This document shows positions 1 through 8,010 of a stretch of DNA of 9,000 nt, in pieces. Origin of the DNA: Sulfuricurvum sp. (GTDB taxonomy: Bacteria; Campylobacterota; Campylobacteria; Campylobacterales; Sulfurimonadaceae); contig JAUXSZ010000080.1 in assembly GCA_030679635.1 (NCBI GenBank), positions 1-9,000 of the forward strand, given 5' to 3'. Position numbers and translations under genes: made by a program. Each line of letters opens with the position of its first letter. Position 1 is the stretch's first letter. The notes under the pieces were generated by a model. It did not search any database. It saw nothing but the letters and a program-made list of their open reading frames with translations, and had not been told where the DNA came from.

Positions 1-1
1 T

Positions 2-1879
2 TTTTTCCTGGGAAGACTGGGGCTCTATCTCCTTTATTTTGATCGATTAAGCGACATCAGCCTCGCCGAATCGCTACTCTCGTTTCTCTATGGGCTCAAA
101 CTTGATACGATGACAACCTCCATTATCCTCATTCTTCCAGCGCTTTTCATGACCATAACTCCGCAGAGATTTGCAAAAATAATCGGAGTATTTATCAGCG
201 GATATGTTTTAATCTTTTTACTGATTGCCCTGTATGTCGAAAATGCGACCTTCCCTTTTGTCGCCCAATACGATGTCCGCCCGAACTATCTTTTCGTTGA
301 ATACCTCAAATATCCCAAAGAGGTAACCTCAATGATCCTCAAAGAGTACCCGCTGCAACTGGTTGCAGCACTCGCCATGATCATCATCACGGCATGGGGA
401 TATCTACGTTTTTCGCCACTGCAGCTGGAAGCGGCAATCCGCACGCCGCTGTGGCGCCGTATCCTTTTAATACTGCCCATTGGAGCGCTCCTTTTTATAG
501 GAATTCGCTCCTCGTACGGCCACCGCCCTGCCAATATCTCTGATGCCCTCTATTGCACCAACCGCATGGTCAATGAAATTGCCAAGAATTCCCTGTACAG
601 CATCGGCTATGCTTATTACAGCTACAGCAAGGAATCGGACAAATTGATCCAAAGCTACGGAAATATCAGTGTAAATGACGCTTATGCCCGTGTCTCTAAA
701 CGTCTTAATATTCCAAAAGGGGAAAAAATTCCCTTTGAACGTCTTGAAGCGACCCACTTTCCCGCCAAGAAACCTAAAAATCTGGTCATTTTCATCCAAG
801 AGTCTCTGGGATCACAATTTGTCGGATTCAGCGGCGGCGATGCAACGATCACCCCGAATCTCGAAAAACTCTCTCATGAAGGATTGGCATTCACCAATCT
901 TTTCAGCAATGGAACCCGCAGTATACGCGGTCTTTCGGGCATGACATCAGGCTGGCTTCCTCTTGCAGGAGAAGAGGTCGTCAAACGGAACAAATCGCAA
1001 AGCGACTTTTTCACGGTTGCCTCTTTGCTCAAACCGCTTGGATACAAATCCTGTTTTATCTATGGGGGCGAGGGGCGATTTGACAACATGCGCAGCTGGT
1101 ATATGGGGAACGGATTTGATGAAGTGATCGAGCAAAAAGATTATGCGCATCCGACCTTTGTCAGCACATGGGGGGTGAGTGATGAGGATTTGGTTCTGAA
1201 AGCTCATGATAAATTCAAATCCTACGCGCAAAAAAATGAAAAATTTGTAAGCGTTATCTTCTCCTCCTCCAATCACTCTCCGTTTGAACTTCCGGATGGT
1301 AAAATCGATTTTATACCCAATAAACCGCGCCAAAGTGTCGACAATGCCGTCAAATATGCCGACTTTGCCATTGGACGTTTTTTCGAACTGGCTAAAAAAG
1401 AGTCCTACTATAAAGATACTGTTTTTGTCGTCGTTGCCGATCACAATATCCGAGTATACGGAGACGATTTGGTACCGGTTAAAATGTTTCATATCCCGGC
1501 ACTGAACATCGCCAACGGGCTTAAAGCCCAGAAGTTTGATCGCATTGCCACGCAACCCGATATCCTGGCGACCGCGCTTGATCTCGTGGGTGTTAATCTC
1601 ACCTATCCCGTTTTAGGTCACTCTGTCTACAGCGACGCAAAACAAGAGATGGCGCTCATGATGTTCAACGATACCTTTGCTCTGCGTGTCCATGATAAAG
1701 TAGCTATTATCCAACCCAATAAACCGCCACTGAGCTTTACCTATGAAAACGAACATCTACAAAACGCGCCGCATGACCATGAACTCGAAAAGGATGCTCT
1801 AGCCTTTGTCAAAGTGCTCGATGATCTGTACAACAAGAAGCTCTTTCGATCACCTTCAACCATCTGCCTTCCTAGATAA
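2..1879 (+). CDS. LTA synthase family sulfatase-type membrane phosphotransferase (5' end outside window)
   Basis: The reading frame is open from the left edge (36 codons before the first in-frame ATG at 110) and ends at TAA 1877-1879, so the true start is upstream. Numbering from the ATG at 110, hydrophobic segments lie near residues 4-15, 21-43, 81-101 and 118-134, followed by a large soluble domain from about 220. That domain shows alkaline-phosphatase-superfamily landmarks in LtaS order: a metal-ligand glutamate in FIQES (E231), the nucleophile threonine in SNGTR (T269), WGVSDED (352-359 region), SSNHS (H389) and VVADHN (D444, H445). The family moves phosphoglycerol or related groups from a lipid donor onto outer-envelope acceptors, with the catalytic domain outside the inner membrane. 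Gram-negative members have various or unknown acceptors (phosphoglycerol on glycans, phosphoethanolamine on lipid A are alternatives), so the substrate is not assignable here. It converges on rpsI and shares no operon with the visible genes. Family assignment is strong; specific function is open. Confidence 0.88.
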   Translation, partial: FFLGRLGLYLLYFDRLSDISLAESLLSFLYGLKLDTMTTSIILILPALFMTITPQRFAKIIGVFISGYVLIFLLIALYVENATFPFVAQYDVRPNYLFVEYLKYPKEVTSMILKEYPLQLVAALAMIIITAWGYLRFSPLQLEAAIRTPLWRRILLILPIGALLFIGIRSSYGHRPANISDALYCTNRMVNEIAKNSLYSIGYAYYSYSKESDKLIQSYGNISVNDAYARVSKRLNIPKGEKIPFERLEATHFPAKKPKNLVIFIQESLGSQFVGFSGGDATITPNLEKLSHEGLAFTNLFSNGTRSIRGLSGMTSGWLPLAGEEVVKRNKSQSDFFTVASLLKPLGYKSCFIYGGEGRFDNMRSWYMGNGFDEVIEQKDYAHPTFVSTWGVSDEDLVLKAHDKFKSYAQKNEKFVSVIFSSSNHSPFELPDGKIDFIPNKPRQSVDNAVKYADFAIGRFFELAKKESYYKDTVFVVVADHNIRVYGDDLVPVKMFHIPALNIANGLKAQKFDRIATQPDILATALDLVGVNLTYPVLGHSVYSDAKQEMALMMFNDTFALRVHDKVAIIQPNKPPLSFTYENEHLQNAPHDHELEKDALAFVKVLDDLYNKKLFRSPSTICLPR

Positions 1880-1894
1880 CTAATCCGCCTACTT

Positions 1895-1921
1895 CTCTTT
1901 CGTGTCTAGGACACGTCAGAG
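1895..1921. other. Small hairpin after the LTA synthase-like gene
   Basis: CGTGTC (1901-1906) and GACACG (1910-1915) form a perfect 6-bp stem around a TAG loop. CTCT (1895-1898) and AGAG (1918-1921) can add a second stem segment beyond a 2x2 internal loop. It lies 15 bases after the stop codon, where a terminator would be expected, but no T-run follows on either strand. It may be a Rho-dependent end, a stabilising 3' structure or chance. Confidence 0.3.
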
Positions 1922-1997
1922 TGAAAATCATAGTACCCCAAACGGCAATATAACTATTAATAAAAAAAGTATTTTCATGATAAAAAAGAGGGTGGGA

Positions 1998-2025
1998 ATA
2001 AAGAAGAAACTCCCCTTGAGAGGAG
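1998..2025 (-). terminator. Rho-independent terminator of rplM-rpsI
   Basis: Read on the minus strand, CTCCTC (2025-2020) pairs with GGGGAG (2015-2010) around a TCAA loop, and TTTCTTCTTTAT follows directly. One pair is a G.U wobble in the minus-strand RNA; in a plus-strand RNA the same position would be a C.A mismatch and no T-run would follow, so the element looks one-directional. It sits 17 bases after the rpsI stop, where the operon should end. The stem is short, hence moderate confidence. Confidence 0.55.
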
Positions 2026-2042
2026 AGGAAGAAAAGAAGCGA

Positions 2043-2432
2043 TTAACGCTTAGAGAATTGACGTGAACGACGTGCTTTACGACGGCCCGGCTTCTTACGT
2101 TCAACAATACGTGAATCGCGAGTAAGCATACCGTACGGTTTAAGTACAGGACGGAAAGCAGGATCGAATGCACAAAGTGCTCTTGAAATACCGTGACGAA
2201 GTGCATCAGATTGACCTGAGAATCCACCACCGGTAGTTTTAGCTGTGATGTCTACAGATGTGTCTTGTTTAGTCAATGAAAGAGGTTGAGTAACACGCAA
2301 TTTCTTTGCTTCAAGACCACCAAGCCATGCATCAAGTGAAAGACCGTTAACGGTAATTTTACCCGTACCTGGAGTCATCCATACTTTAGCAATTGAAGTT
2401 TTTCTTCTGCCGGTTGCATATGTTTTTGCCAT
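2043..2432 (-). CDS. rpsI: 30S ribosomal protein S9 (uS9)
   Basis: This 129-residue protein is the small-subunit protein S9, which binds the 16S rRNA 3' domain in the 30S head; its C-terminal tail reaches towards the P-site tRNA. The sequence begins MAKTYATGRRKTSIAKVW, carries the family signature GGGFSGQSDALRHGISRAL near residues 68-86, and ends with the basic tail ERKKPGRRKARRSRQFSKR, so it is full length. The start ATG is 9 bases after the rplM stop; TAAGGA (2444-2439), which includes the rplM stop codon, serves as ribosome binding site. rplM-rpsI is the usual order for this pair and both should be on one mRNA ending at the terminator near 1998-2025. Confidence 0.98.
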   Translation of the reverse strand: MAKTYATGRRKTSIAKVWMTPGTGKITVNGLSLDAWLGGLEAKKLRVTQPLSLTKQDTSVDITAKTTGGGFSGQSDALRHGISRALCAFDPAFRPVLKPYGMLTRDSRIVERKKPGRRKARRSRQFSKR

Positions 2433-2441
2433 AGTTAATCC

Positions 2442-2864
2442 TTACTTTGCAAGCTGTGCAGAGTGTGGATGCTCAGCATCTGCATAGACTTTTAGTTTTT
2501 TCAACATCGCGCGACCCAATTTTGTTTTTGGAAGCATACCGCGAGCTGCAAGTTTGAAGAGTTTTTCAGTGTTGTTAGCCAAAAGCTCTGTCATTTTTAC
2601 ACTTTTAACACTACCGAAGTAACCACTGTGTGTGTGGTATTCTTTGTTAGCCAATTTACCGCCACCGTTGATAACGATTTTAGATGCGTTGATAATAACA
2701 ACGAAATCTCCGCAGTCAACATTTGGAGTAAAGTATGGTTTATCTTTTCCGCGAAGACGAGCAGCAACATCAGTCATCAAACGACCGAATGTTTTCCCCT
2801 CTGCATCAATTAAAACCCATTTACGATCGATTTGCTCAGGTGTTGCAATTTTAGTAAATTTCAT
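2442..2864 (-). CDS. rplM: 50S ribosomal protein L13 (uL13)
   Basis: L13 is an early-assembling large-subunit protein that binds 23S rRNA. The protein (140 residues from the chosen start) begins MKFTKIATPEQIDRKW, has GKTFGRL and ARLRGKDKP near residues 23-43, the NVDCGDFVVIINA stretch (about 48-60) and the late GMLPKTKLGR motif, all typical of L13 at normal length. A GTG directly before the ATG would give a longer product with two initial methionines. I prefer the ATG at 2864 because AAGGAG (2877-2872) is then 7 bases away rather than 4, and because close relatives, from memory, start MKFTKIA. The gene follows addA by 81 bases and leads straight into rpsI. Confidence 0.97.
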   Translation of the reverse strand: MKFTKIATPEQIDRKWVLIDAEGKTFGRLMTDVAARLRGKDKPYFTPNVDCGDFVVIINASKIVINGGGKLANKEYHTHSGYFGSVKSVKMTELLANNTEKLFKLAARGMLPKTKLGRAMLKKLKVYADAEHPHSAQLAK

Positions 2865-2871
2865 CACGAGT

Positions 2872-2877
2872 CTCCTT
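2872..2877 (-). promoter_or_regulatory. Ribosome binding site deciding the rplM start
   Basis: AAGGAG on the minus strand is a near-ideal Shine-Dalgarno sequence. It is followed by ACTC, then GTG and ATG in the same frame. Spacing is 4 bases to GTG and 7 to ATG, so the ATG at 2864-2862 is the better initiation codon. Confidence 0.8.
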
Positions 2878-2880
2878 AAT

Positions 2881-2945
2881 TAGTCTCTATAAATAGTGGC
2901 GAAATTTTACCCGTTTAATCTTATATCTAGCTTAAATTAAGTTTT
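2881..2945 (-). promoter_or_regulatory. Leader/promoter region of rplM-rpsI (exact site unresolved)
   Basis: The 81 bases between addA and rplM are strongly A+T rich on the side away from rplM and contain several -10-like hexamers on the minus strand: TATAAG (2925-2920), TAAAAT (2909-2904) and TATTTA (2895-2890). TTAAAC (2918-2913) lies 17 bases before the last of these as a poor -35. Ribosomal protein genes are expected to need more transcript than addAB, so a promoter here is likely, but I cannot choose among the candidates. CTTAA-A-TTAAG (2931-2941) is a small inverted repeat of unknown meaning. No convincing terminator for addA is present, so read-through into rplM is possible. Confidence 0.35.
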
Positions 2946-5654
2946 CTATAAGCACTCTACGAATTTAATACTCTCGTGGCTCACATAACAAAGATACCCT
3001 CTTACAGGACCGCCCGTAAGTGCGCGGACGGCTTCCATGTAGAGTTTCACTTGGATTTTATGGGAAAAACTCTCCTCTTGACCTGTTTTGTAGTCGATGA
3101 CGCTCCAGCCCCCTTCTTCATTCTCAATGAGCAAATCGATAATCCGCATCTCCCCTTTATAAAAAAAGCGTTTCTCTTTGTACTGTTTTCCTTGCGTTAA
3201 CGTACGAAAGTTCTCATCCGAAAGCAGGTTTTCCAGCGCAATCCGTATCGTCTCAATCTTTTCGGCTCCGATGCGGGAACCGTACCGCTTTCGCGCCGAT
3301 TCTATCCCCGCATGGATTGATTCATGTTGAAAGTTTCCCATCATTTCCAAAGCGTAGTGAAGCGCCAATCCAAACTGGACCGCATCGTAATCAAAGGTAT
3401 CCTTTTCACTGAGGGTGAGCACCTCATCTTGTCTTCCGTACGATACAGCCCTGTGCTCAAGCGGTTCAAGCCTCGCCGGTGCAGGGGCGTGCGAAGACTC
3501 AAAGACCCGCTCCCCCCAACTCCCCTCGGTCAGCTCCAAGGGACTAAACCAGGAGGATTTAGGTTTAGCAATCACGCTCAGCGACTGAACCGCACGGGTC
3601 AATGCCACATACAGCCCATTGAGCTGATCTTCACTCTCCAGAACTTTCTCTTTTTCCAACGCCGCTTTATACGCACCGTCCAACTCTTCACGCCCTTTTA
3701 TCCGATAAAACAGCCGCGACAGTGTTAGCCCCTCATACTCATACACAATACTCTCTCCGCGGCTTCTGGGTACACCCAAACGGTCCAGAACCAGTACATG
3801 TTCAAATTCCAGCCCTTTGGACTTATGGACCGTCATAATCCGTATCCCGTGAAGATCGCTTTGCGGCGCATTGGCTTCCAGCCGCTCAATCTCATACACC
3901 ACCTCTTCGATGTCGCGATAATTGCTCAACTTTTCGATAAACATCATGGCGCTTTTGTCGCCGATAGTGTGGTGACGGATAAAGGAGATGGCTTGAGCCT
4001 GCAAATCGGTAATCGTGGTTTGTTTGATCGTTTCAGAGGATACCCCTAGCAGTGCCGCGCAGTTATGCCGATAAATATCGGCACGGAAATAGCAATAGCG
4101 CAAATACTCAATCACCGCTCTGACGCTACGTTGATGGATTAGCCGGGAAGTAGCTTCGCTCACAACGTCCAGATGACACTCTTCCAGATATTCTTGGAGC
4201 TTTCTGGCATCGGAATTGGTCACACATAAAACCGCAATCTCGTCGGGGACAACCCCGATTTGGAGCAACCCCTCAATCTGCTCATGAAGCGTTTTCAGCG
4301 GCTCTTCGCTGATGAGGACCTCCACAAATCCGCCCTTCTTCGATTCGGGCGAGGCTTGCGGGATATAGCGTCTCATTTTTGCACCGAACACACGGTTTAC
4401 AAACTCTACAACGCGCGCTTTCGAGCGGTAATTGACCTCAAGGGGACGTACCTGAACATCAAAATGGTCCGCCACTTCATAAAACAGGGCGCTCACCCCG
4501 CCTCTGAAACGGTAGATGGATTGTTTCACATCCCCGACGAAGAAAAAGCTCCCCCCCTCGTTGATCCCTTTTCCCGCACTGATCTCTTCGATCAAAGGGC
4601 GGAGGATATCAAACTGGATCACGCTCGTATCTTGAAACTCATCGAGGAGAAGATGTTTCATTCTCGAATCGAGGCGAAAATAGAGAAATTCGCTCTCCAC
4701 CTTCCCCCTCAAAAGAGTGTGAACCATCAAGGTGATGTCATCAAAGGTGAGCTCTTGATTTTGCTTCATGATGGCCGTGCGGCTTTTAATGTAGAGGGTT
4801 AAAAGACGGAACAATCCTCCAAAGAAATCCGATTCTCTTTGAGCCATCTGCATCCGTACGCTCTCTTGAATCTTGAACAGCAGTTCATCCATCTTGGGCT
4901 CATAACTCTTTTTAAAATCCCAATATTCCAGACTCGGTTTATAGAGCCATGTTTTGCTCAGGAGCGCATCGTAATCCTCAATCTCCATCGTTTTTCGAGC
5001 ACGATCGCTCAGAGGTTTACTCAGCACGAGTTCAGACAATTCAGCCGCCAGTTCCAGCGCATGGGCGTACGGATTAAAGGTGAGCGTCACCCTTGGCAGT
5101 TCAATCGCATCAAACTCTTTGTGTTTCGCATAGAGCTGCGATAGGAGCGTAAAAATATCATCCAGCCGTTTCGAACTCAGCTGTGCCAATCGGGCTAGAG
5201 ACTCCATCTCGCTCGCGACTTCTACTTCATGCAAAAAACGCTCTAAAAATTTTTGCTCATGATGCGATGCCGCCGCAGTGTAGGTGGGCATGATCCCGGC
5301 ATTGAGGGCAAATTTGCGTAAAATGGTTCCAAAGAACTTGTCGATAGTCGAAATATGGATATCGGATCGTAAAAAACGGAGAAGAATGGTTTCCCGCTGC
5401 GCCAATATCTCTTGGGTACTGATCCCGCTTAAACGTGCTATTTCGGAAAGCTCTGAACGCTCTTCAAGCGCCTTGAGCGTTTCAATCACCCGCTCCATCA
5501 TCTCATTGGCCGCTTTGTTGGTAAACGTCAGCGCCGTAATGGAGGAGGGATCTTCTCCCATAAAAAGGAGACTCAAATAGCGGACAACGAGGTTAAACGT
5601 TTTGCCGCTCCCGGCACTCGCTTCGTAGGCCAAATAGGGTTCAAACTGACTCAT
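2946..5654 (-). CDS. addA: AddA: helicase-nuclease subunit for double-strand break repair
   Basis: AddA is the 3'-5' translocating UvrD-type helicase and nuclease subunit of AddAB, which resects broken DNA ends for RecA. All SF1A helicase motifs are visible in 902 residues: Walker A ASAGSGKT (12-19), Ia around ALTFTNKAANEM (41-52), STIDKF (102-107), Walker B LLLDEFQDT (335-343), III GDVKQSIYRFRGG (374-386), IV VNYRSK (407-412), V VHKSKGLEFEHV (609-620) and VI YVALTRA (682-688). A C-terminal RecB-type nuclease follows with H766, D840, D854 and K856 (IIDLL, then IDYKTG), so both activities look intact. It is shorter than the Bacillus enzyme (over 1,200 residues), in line with the compact Campylobacterota form. 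Its ATG directly follows the addB stop, with GGGAG (5665-5661) as ribosome binding site, implying coupled synthesis. It could be labelled RecB-like; the AddB partner next door favours AddA. Confidence 0.93.
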   Translation of the reverse strand: MSQFEPYLAYEASAGSGKTFNLVVRYLSLLFMGEDPSSITALTFTNKAANEMMERVIETLKALEERSELSEIARLSGISTQEILAQRETILLRFLRSDIHISTIDKFFGTILRKFALNAGIMPTYTAAASHHEQKFLERFLHEVEVASEMESLARLAQLSSKRLDDIFTLLSQLYAKHKEFDAIELPRVTLTFNPYAHALELAAELSELVLSKPLSDRARKTMEIEDYDALLSKTWLYKPSLEYWDFKKSYEPKMDELLFKIQESVRMQMAQRESDFFGGLFRLLTLYIKSRTAIMKQNQELTFDDITLMVHTLLRGKVESEFLYFRLDSRMKHLLLDEFQDTSVIQFDILRPLIEEISAGKGINEGGSFFFVGDVKQSIYRFRGGVSALFYEVADHFDVQVRPLEVNYRSKARVVEFVNRVFGAKMRRYIPQASPESKKGGFVEVLISEEPLKTLHEQIEGLLQIGVVPDEIAVLCVTNSDARKLQEYLEECHLDVVSEATSRLIHQRSVRAVIEYLRYCYFRADIYRHNCAALLGVSSETIKQTTITDLQAQAISFIRHHTIGDKSAMMFIEKLSNYRDIEEVVYEIERLEANAPQSDLHGIRIMTVHKSKGLEFEHVLVLDRLGVPRSRGESIVYEYEGLTLSRLFYRIKGREELDGAYKAALEKEKVLESEDQLNGLYVALTRAVQSLSVIAKPKSSWFSPLELTEGSWGERVFESSHAPAPARLEPLEHRAVSYGRQDEVLTLSEKDTFDYDAVQFGLALHYALEMMGNFQHESIHAGIESARKRYGSRIGAEKIETIRIALENLLSDENFRTLTQGKQYKEKRFFYKGEMRIIDLLIENEEGGWSVIDYKTGQEESFSHKIQVKLYMEAVRALTGGPVRGYLCYVSHESIKFVECL

Positions 5655-5665
5655 TTACAGCTCCC
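5652..5665 (-). promoter_or_regulatory. addB-addA translational junction and addA ribosome binding site
   Basis: On the minus strand addB ends in CTG-TAA and addA starts with ATG in the very next base (TAAATG, 5657-5652). GGGAG (5665-5661), which encodes part of the last addB codons, lies 6 bases before the ATG. Stop and start without a gap suggest that ribosomes finishing AddB re-initiate on AddA, which would help keep the two subunits balanced. Confidence 0.7.
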
Positions 5666-7991
5666 GCTCGCATAACACAGCATACGGGCAATATCGACAG
5701 GGACTGTGTTCCTCACACATCTCCCACTCCCACTGTTTTTCAGAGGCAAGTCTCTCTAAAATTTCTCTGAGTTTTTGGATTTTCGACTCCAAATATTGTT
5801 CGAACTCAATTTTTCCCGTGTTGAGATCATATACCCCGCACCGGGCCACACTCCCAAACTGCGCTGCAAGGAGTGCATAAATACTGAGCTGATAGTCGAC
5901 ATCATTCTCCCGTATGTCACTGGCAGTCGAAGCGTATTTACCCGTTTTATAATCGAGCACCTCCAGCCCCTCAGGTGTCCGATCGATCCGATCAATCCGT
6001 CCCGTCAACCGTATCCCCTCGACGATGGCCTCAGCCTCTTTCTCGCGGTATGCCACCCTGTCCCCTGAAGCAAACCGTCCTTGCTCATTCTCGTAAAATG
6101 GGGCCAGTTTTTCGACCCATAACTCCTGCACATACCGCTGCATGACATCGTGCGACTCATACGCACTCAACGCAACGGCAACGGCTTGCTTTATCTCCAA
6201 AGCACTTGCGTAATGATCGCTGAATGCATACACTTTTTCAAGCGCTCCATGCAGCCGATTTCCAATTTCCCGTTCCTGTGAGAGATCTTGCGGTTTTTCA
6301 TGCTCTTTTATTTTTTCAATGTATTTGTAATAAAATTGACGCTTGCAGGTGAGAAAGCTTTTCAGACCGCTTGATGATAGAGTGTGAGCCGTAAAATCGT
6401 ACTCGCTTTCGATGACCCGTTTTGCCCGCTCGTTGAAGGAAGCTTTGGGGAGAAGCGCGCTTCCGTAATCGATCCTTGATTCCCCCATACGGATCCCCAA
6501 TTGCAGTAAAAAGCGGGACGGCACCGATTCGCTATTTTGCACACATGAAATTGCCACTTTTTGTGCACGGTTAAACAGCATCCAGTAGTAGTGCTTTTGA
6601 AGCGACTCTCGATCTGCCGTTGTCGGCAAGTCCGCTATTTTTCGGGTCTGCGTGTTCAAAAAAAGATCTTTTTGGCTTCGATGAGGCACATACCCCTCAT
6701 TGAAATCGACAACAATTACCCCCTCGAAACTCATCCCTCTTGTTTCAAGCAGTCCCATGACCGTAATCTTTCCTCCACCGACATCATCGATCGAGCGGCT
6801 TTTCACCCGATTGAGAAAAATACGCATCGCCGATTTAAACTCAACCTCGCTTAATGCGTCCGACAGAGGCTTGAAGCGGTTCAACTCCTCAGACAGTATC
6901 TCTTTCGCCTCTAGATTCTCCGTACTATCACGCATCGTTGCGCAAAGATGCTCTAAGTCTAAAAAGCGGTAGGGCGTATGGTAGTGAGCCTTCACCCATT
7001 GAATCAAATCGGAGGAAACTTTACTGACACGCGCTTTATTTTCAGCGCTTTGCTCCTCCAAATACAGTTCGATGGCCTCAATACTGCGAAGGATCTCCTC
7101 ATCCCTCATCGAGGTTCCCATTGCGAAATTAAAATTATTTTCTTCATCAAACAATCTCAAATAGCGTGCAAATTGTTCATCAGGAACTACCACAACAATC
7201 TTCTCCGGAGATATCCCCTCCTCAACCATCTGTGCGATTTGTCCTTTCACAAAGCCTACTTGAATCAACCGATTATGAAAGAGATCGCACGTTACGTTAT
7301 GAAGCTTCTCTATTGGGGCTGATTCGATGATTTCGTATCTGCTCAATGAAAATCGGTACCGATACCCCTCGTGTATCTCCAAAGACAATTCTCGCAGCCG
7401 TTCAGACATTTTTTCGTTATAAGCGGTCGCGTAGTAAATACACTCCAAAGGGACTATAGCAGCACACGCCTCCAGCACCTTCAGCTCATAACGGCTCAAA
7501 TACCCTTCAACGTGCACCGTCAACAAATCAAATTCACGCAAATAATTTTCGTTGATACTAACCGCAGTTTTCGCGAATATTGGGTCGTTCCAATGAGATG
7601 CCGCAGCCACTTCACGGTATCGATGAAGCAAATGTTTCAAAATGGCGACATGCTCTTCATACTCTCCATAAATATCGGCACTTTCCAAGGCACTAATATC
7701 CACCATCTCACCGCTCAGTTCTTCAAAAAAACGGAAAATATACTGAGAGTTTTGAATAAAGGTAAAAAAATTGCGTTCAATTTGTAAGCTGCTGAAAGAG
7801 GAAAAGTCAGAAGCCTCATGAAGCCCAAGAAGTCGTAAATCATCGTCGGGGATGATCACATTTTCGGTGAGAATCGCACGATCTAAAAAATCGCTCATCC
7901 CCATATAAGTAGGTAAAAAACCTTCTCCGCACCCTTCGAGCGCATTTCTAATCGCGCGGGAGGTCGGAAAGACGACGCAGGTTCTATTCAT
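5655..7991 (-). CDS. addB: AddB: nuclease subunit with predicted [4Fe-4S] cluster
   Basis: AddB partners AddA in the AddAB helicase-nuclease. The 778-residue protein has a divergent helicase-like front half. I see no Walker A motif (the start reads MNRTCVVFPTSRAIRNAL), so this half is probably structural. GLLETRGMSFEGVIVVDFNE (413-432) matches the conserved block before the nuclease. The C-terminal PD-(D/E)XK nuclease shows H581, D667 (GRIDRID), D680 and K682 (LDYKTG) and Q701. C549 together with C765-X2-C768-X5-C774 reproduces the AddB/RexB iron-sulphur ligand pattern, so the cluster is likely present. It is much shorter than Bacillus AddB (about 1,160 residues). The start has only a weak ribosome binding site (AAGAGA), 19 bases after the upstream ORF6N gene, so it may depend on transcription or translation from there. 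The divergent N-terminal half lowers certainty slightly; a generic name would be PD-(D/E)XK nuclease family protein. Confidence 0.87.
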   Translation of the reverse strand: MNRTCVVFPTSRAIRNALEGCGEGFLPTYMGMSDFLDRAILTENVIIPDDDLRLLGLHEASDFSSFSSLQIERNFFTFIQNSQYIFRFFEELSGEMVDISALESADIYGEYEEHVAILKHLLHRYREVAAASHWNDPIFAKTAVSINENYLREFDLLTVHVEGYLSRYELKVLEACAAIVPLECIYYATAYNEKMSERLRELSLEIHEGYRYRFSLSRYEIIESAPIEKLHNVTCDLFHNRLIQVGFVKGQIAQMVEEGISPEKIVVVVPDEQFARYLRLFDEENNFNFAMGTSMRDEEILRSIEAIELYLEEQSAENKARVSKVSSDLIQWVKAHYHTPYRFLDLEHLCATMRDSTENLEAKEILSEELNRFKPLSDALSEVEFKSAMRIFLNRVKSRSIDDVGGGKITVMGLLETRGMSFEGVIVVDFNEGYVPHRSQKDLFLNTQTRKIADLPTTADRESLQKHYYWMLFNRAQKVAISCVQNSESVPSRFLLQLGIRMGESRIDYGSALLPKASFNERAKRVIESEYDFTAHTLSSSGLKSFLTCKRQFYYKYIEKIKEHEKPQDLSQEREIGNRLHGALEKVYAFSDHYASALEIKQAVAVALSAYESHDVMQRYVQELWVEKLAPFYENEQGRFASGDRVAYREKEAEAIVEGIRLTGRIDRIDRTPEGLEVLDYKTGKYASTASDIRENDVDYQLSIYALLAAQFGSVARCGVYDLNTGKIEFEQYLESKIQKLREILERLASEKQWEWEMCEEHSPCRYCPYAVLCEREL

Positions 7992-8010
7992 AGACTATCT
8001 CTTTTATTTT

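Noticed and set aside
947..1555. Open frame of 202 codons on the minus strand opposite the LTA-synthase-like gene
   Set aside because: It lies wholly inside a well-supported gene with conserved catalytic motifs and its translation matches no family I recognise; it is a shadow frame.
1950..1992. Two A-runs (T-runs on the minus strand) as a second terminator
   Set aside because: No G+C-rich stem precedes the T-runs on the minus strand, so they do not form a standard terminator by themselves.
1928..2230. Minus-strand frame of 100 codons overlapping the end of rpsI and the terminator region
   Set aside because: It shares most of its length with rpsI in another frame and runs through the terminator; the hydrophobic tail comes from the A/T-rich intergenic bases.
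4260..4802. Open frame of 180 codons on the plus strand opposite addA
   Set aside because: It is antisense to a region of addA holding the Walker B and motif III blocks, and its translation shows no recognisable domain.
5978..6000. Tandem-looking GATCGATCC / GATCAATCC repeat
   Set aside because: It encodes the repeated RID-RID of the AddB nuclease site, so protein sequence explains it.
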